Of a DNA stretch of 32,458 nucleotides, positions 31,593-32,458 are shown one piece after another. A program made the position numbers and the translations under genes. Each line of letters opens with the position of its first letter. The stretch's first letter is position 1. The notes beneath the pieces are model-generated. The model did not search any database. It saw nothing but the letters and a program-made list of their open reading frames with translations, and had not been told where the DNA came from. The stretch is from a virus: positions 12,923 through 45,380 of IMG/VR virus record IMGVR_UViG_3300030102_003660. One strand, given 5' to 3'.

Positions 31593-32057
31593 TTATCCTT
31601 CATCAAATGTCTGTGATGTTGAGTCTAACGTAATTGATGTGCTGTCAAATCTATCCGCAACTGATACGGTTGCCGAACCAACAGCACCTATTGCAGAAAC
31701 TCCTGTTAGATTAACTGCCTCATTACCTGAATCAGAAATGGTTACTGTAACAGTCCCAACTAAACCCTGAGCAACGAGATTGTTTGGAGGTGTTATTCCT
31801 GGTATGTCTCTAAAACCAACAGGATTATATCCGTGCTGTATAGATCTTTGTTCTGGTAACTCTGTCTCTGGTCTGGGACCGCGTAGTGCCTGTGGGTCTG
31901 GAAACGCTCTTGGTGGAAATAGTTGTGGATGCTTTGGTTCAAACTCATCAGGACCGACCTTTGCGCCAGTCCACTCTGTCTTCATTTCACGAAGACGGTA
32001 ACGGCGACCTGACCGATCAGATATACCATAAGCATGTTTACCACTGGCGTATGCCAT
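31593..32057 (-). CDS. conserved marine-phage virion protein with short repeats
   Basis: The 154-residue product starts MAYASGKHAYGISDRSGRRY RLREMKTEWTGAKVGPDEFE PKHPQL, a strongly conserved leader in marine podovirus and myovirus genomes that looks metal-, DNA- or RNA-binding-like only in part; no function is known. A Pro/Arg-rich linker (RAFPDPQALRGPRPE) follows, and residues about 94-140 carry two copies of the shared repeat (LVGTVTVTISDSGN, LTGVSAIGAVGSATVSV). It overlaps the partial gene upstream by TAATG. Neck or tail location is inferred. Confidence 0.65.
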   Translation of the reverse strand: MAYASGKHAYGISDRSGRRYRLREMKTEWTGAKVGPDEFEPKHPQLFPPRAFPDPQALRGPRPETELPEQRSIQHGYNPVGFRDIPGITPPNNLVAQGLVGTVTVTISDSGNEAVNLTGVSAIGAVGSATVSVADRFDSTSITLDSTSQTFDEG

Positions 32058-32458
32058 TAGACCCTCAGATAACTCAAGCTAGGCTGCAACTTCAAAGGTG
32101 TTCGACCTTGATCCTCGTCCGCTGCACGTTGGAACTCTTCTTCATAAACTGATTTTAACATCTGAATACGATCTGGTGCTCGTTTCATAGACATGTAGTA
32201 TGCTAACCCCGCCACCATACAAGGAAAAAAACGAAAAGGCATATCAGTAGTATTAACAAGAGTGTCTGCATCTTCTATCCTGCGTACATAATAATAACGG
32301 ACCTGGTCCGTAGAGTTTTCAGGAGTAGACCATAGGTACATTACAGGAGTGATCTGCCTATCTAAATAATACTGACTAGGTCTACCCTGAGTTGATTTAT
32401 TTGGAAGTGTTGCATAGTCGCTACGACTTATTCTCTGAACTTCAAAGTCTGTGCTGTT
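32057..32458 (-). CDS. neck/tail-type virion protein, N-terminus outside window (partial)
   Basis: The minus-strand frame stays open to the right edge, so the gene is cut. The visible 133 residues begin NSTDFEVQRISRSDYATLPN and run through GRPSQYYLDRQITPVMYLW, VRYYYVRRIEDADTLVNTTD, MPFRFFPCMVAGLAYYMSMK and EEEFQRAADEDQGRTPLKL. This matches the C-terminal half of a phage adaptor/neck family, similar in type to the protein at 30269-30919. The internal ATG at 32341 is not the start, because coding signal with family-like sequence continues upstream of it. It is the most upstream visible gene of the late block. Confidence 0.7.
   Translation of the reverse strand, partial: NSTDFEVQRISRSDYATLPNKSTQGRPSQYYLDRQITPVMYLWSTPENSTDQVRYYYVRRIEDADTLVNTTDMPFRFFPCMVAGLAYYMSMKRAPDRIQMLKSVYEEEFQRAADEDQGRTPLKLQPSLSYLRV

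Overview
The window is a 32.5 kb piece of a tailed double-stranded DNA bacteriophage genome, AT-rich and almost entirely coding. The virion proteins (glycine-zipper internal proteins, an SU10-like adaptor protein, a 'KHAYGISDRSG' protein, a fibre with a cupredoxin-like end, and a fibre-type C-terminal domain starting NLTSENYIG) and a replication set built on a family A DNA polymerase resemble marine podovirus-like phages of the HMO-2011/pelagiphage type. The host is therefore probably a marine alphaproteobacterium; this is inference from family resemblance, not from a search. No tRNA, rRNA, CRISPR array, integrase or transposon was seen. Terminase, portal, major capsid and lysis genes are absent and probably lie beyond the right edge.

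Layout. (1) 1-2461, plus strand: the last codons of a C-5 cytosine DNA methyltransferase, then ten tightly packed small genes, several with DNA- or nucleic-acid-binding folds (HTH, winged helix, OB-like plus winged helix, ribbon-helix-helix), closed by an intrinsic terminator. (2) 2523-4228, minus strand: an SNF2-type helicase and a small partner gene, inverted relative to their neighbours. (3) 4217-4279: overlapping divergent promoters set in a nested inverted repeat. (4) 4310-12246, plus strand: the replication operon, with a coiled-coil protein, an SSB-like protein, an internal terminator, a TOTE/AEP-type primase, an AlpA-like HTH protein, a UvrD-like helicase, a PAPS-reductase-like protein, a DUF6378-like protein, DNA polymerase A and a small unknown. 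(5) 12212-32458, minus strand: one continuous block of virion genes entering from the right edge. In transcription order it holds neck/adaptor and fibre genes, three paralogous repeat-propeller proteins, a long connector-like protein and three large internal virion proteins. It converges on the replication operon with a 35 bp overlap.

How it fits together. The primase, the SSB-like protein, the UvrD-like helicase and PolA probably form the replisome; no DnaB-type helicase is visible. The SSB-like protein and the primase both end in an acidic tail with terminal Pro-Phe, which suggests they compete for or share a docking partner. The overlapping promoters at 4217-4279 could act as a switch between the SNF2 module and the replication operon. 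In the late block, three virion proteins are built largely from 52-residue propeller-like repeats, and a different 22-26-residue repeat recurs in four other virion proteins. These are the parts most likely to hold undescribed biology.
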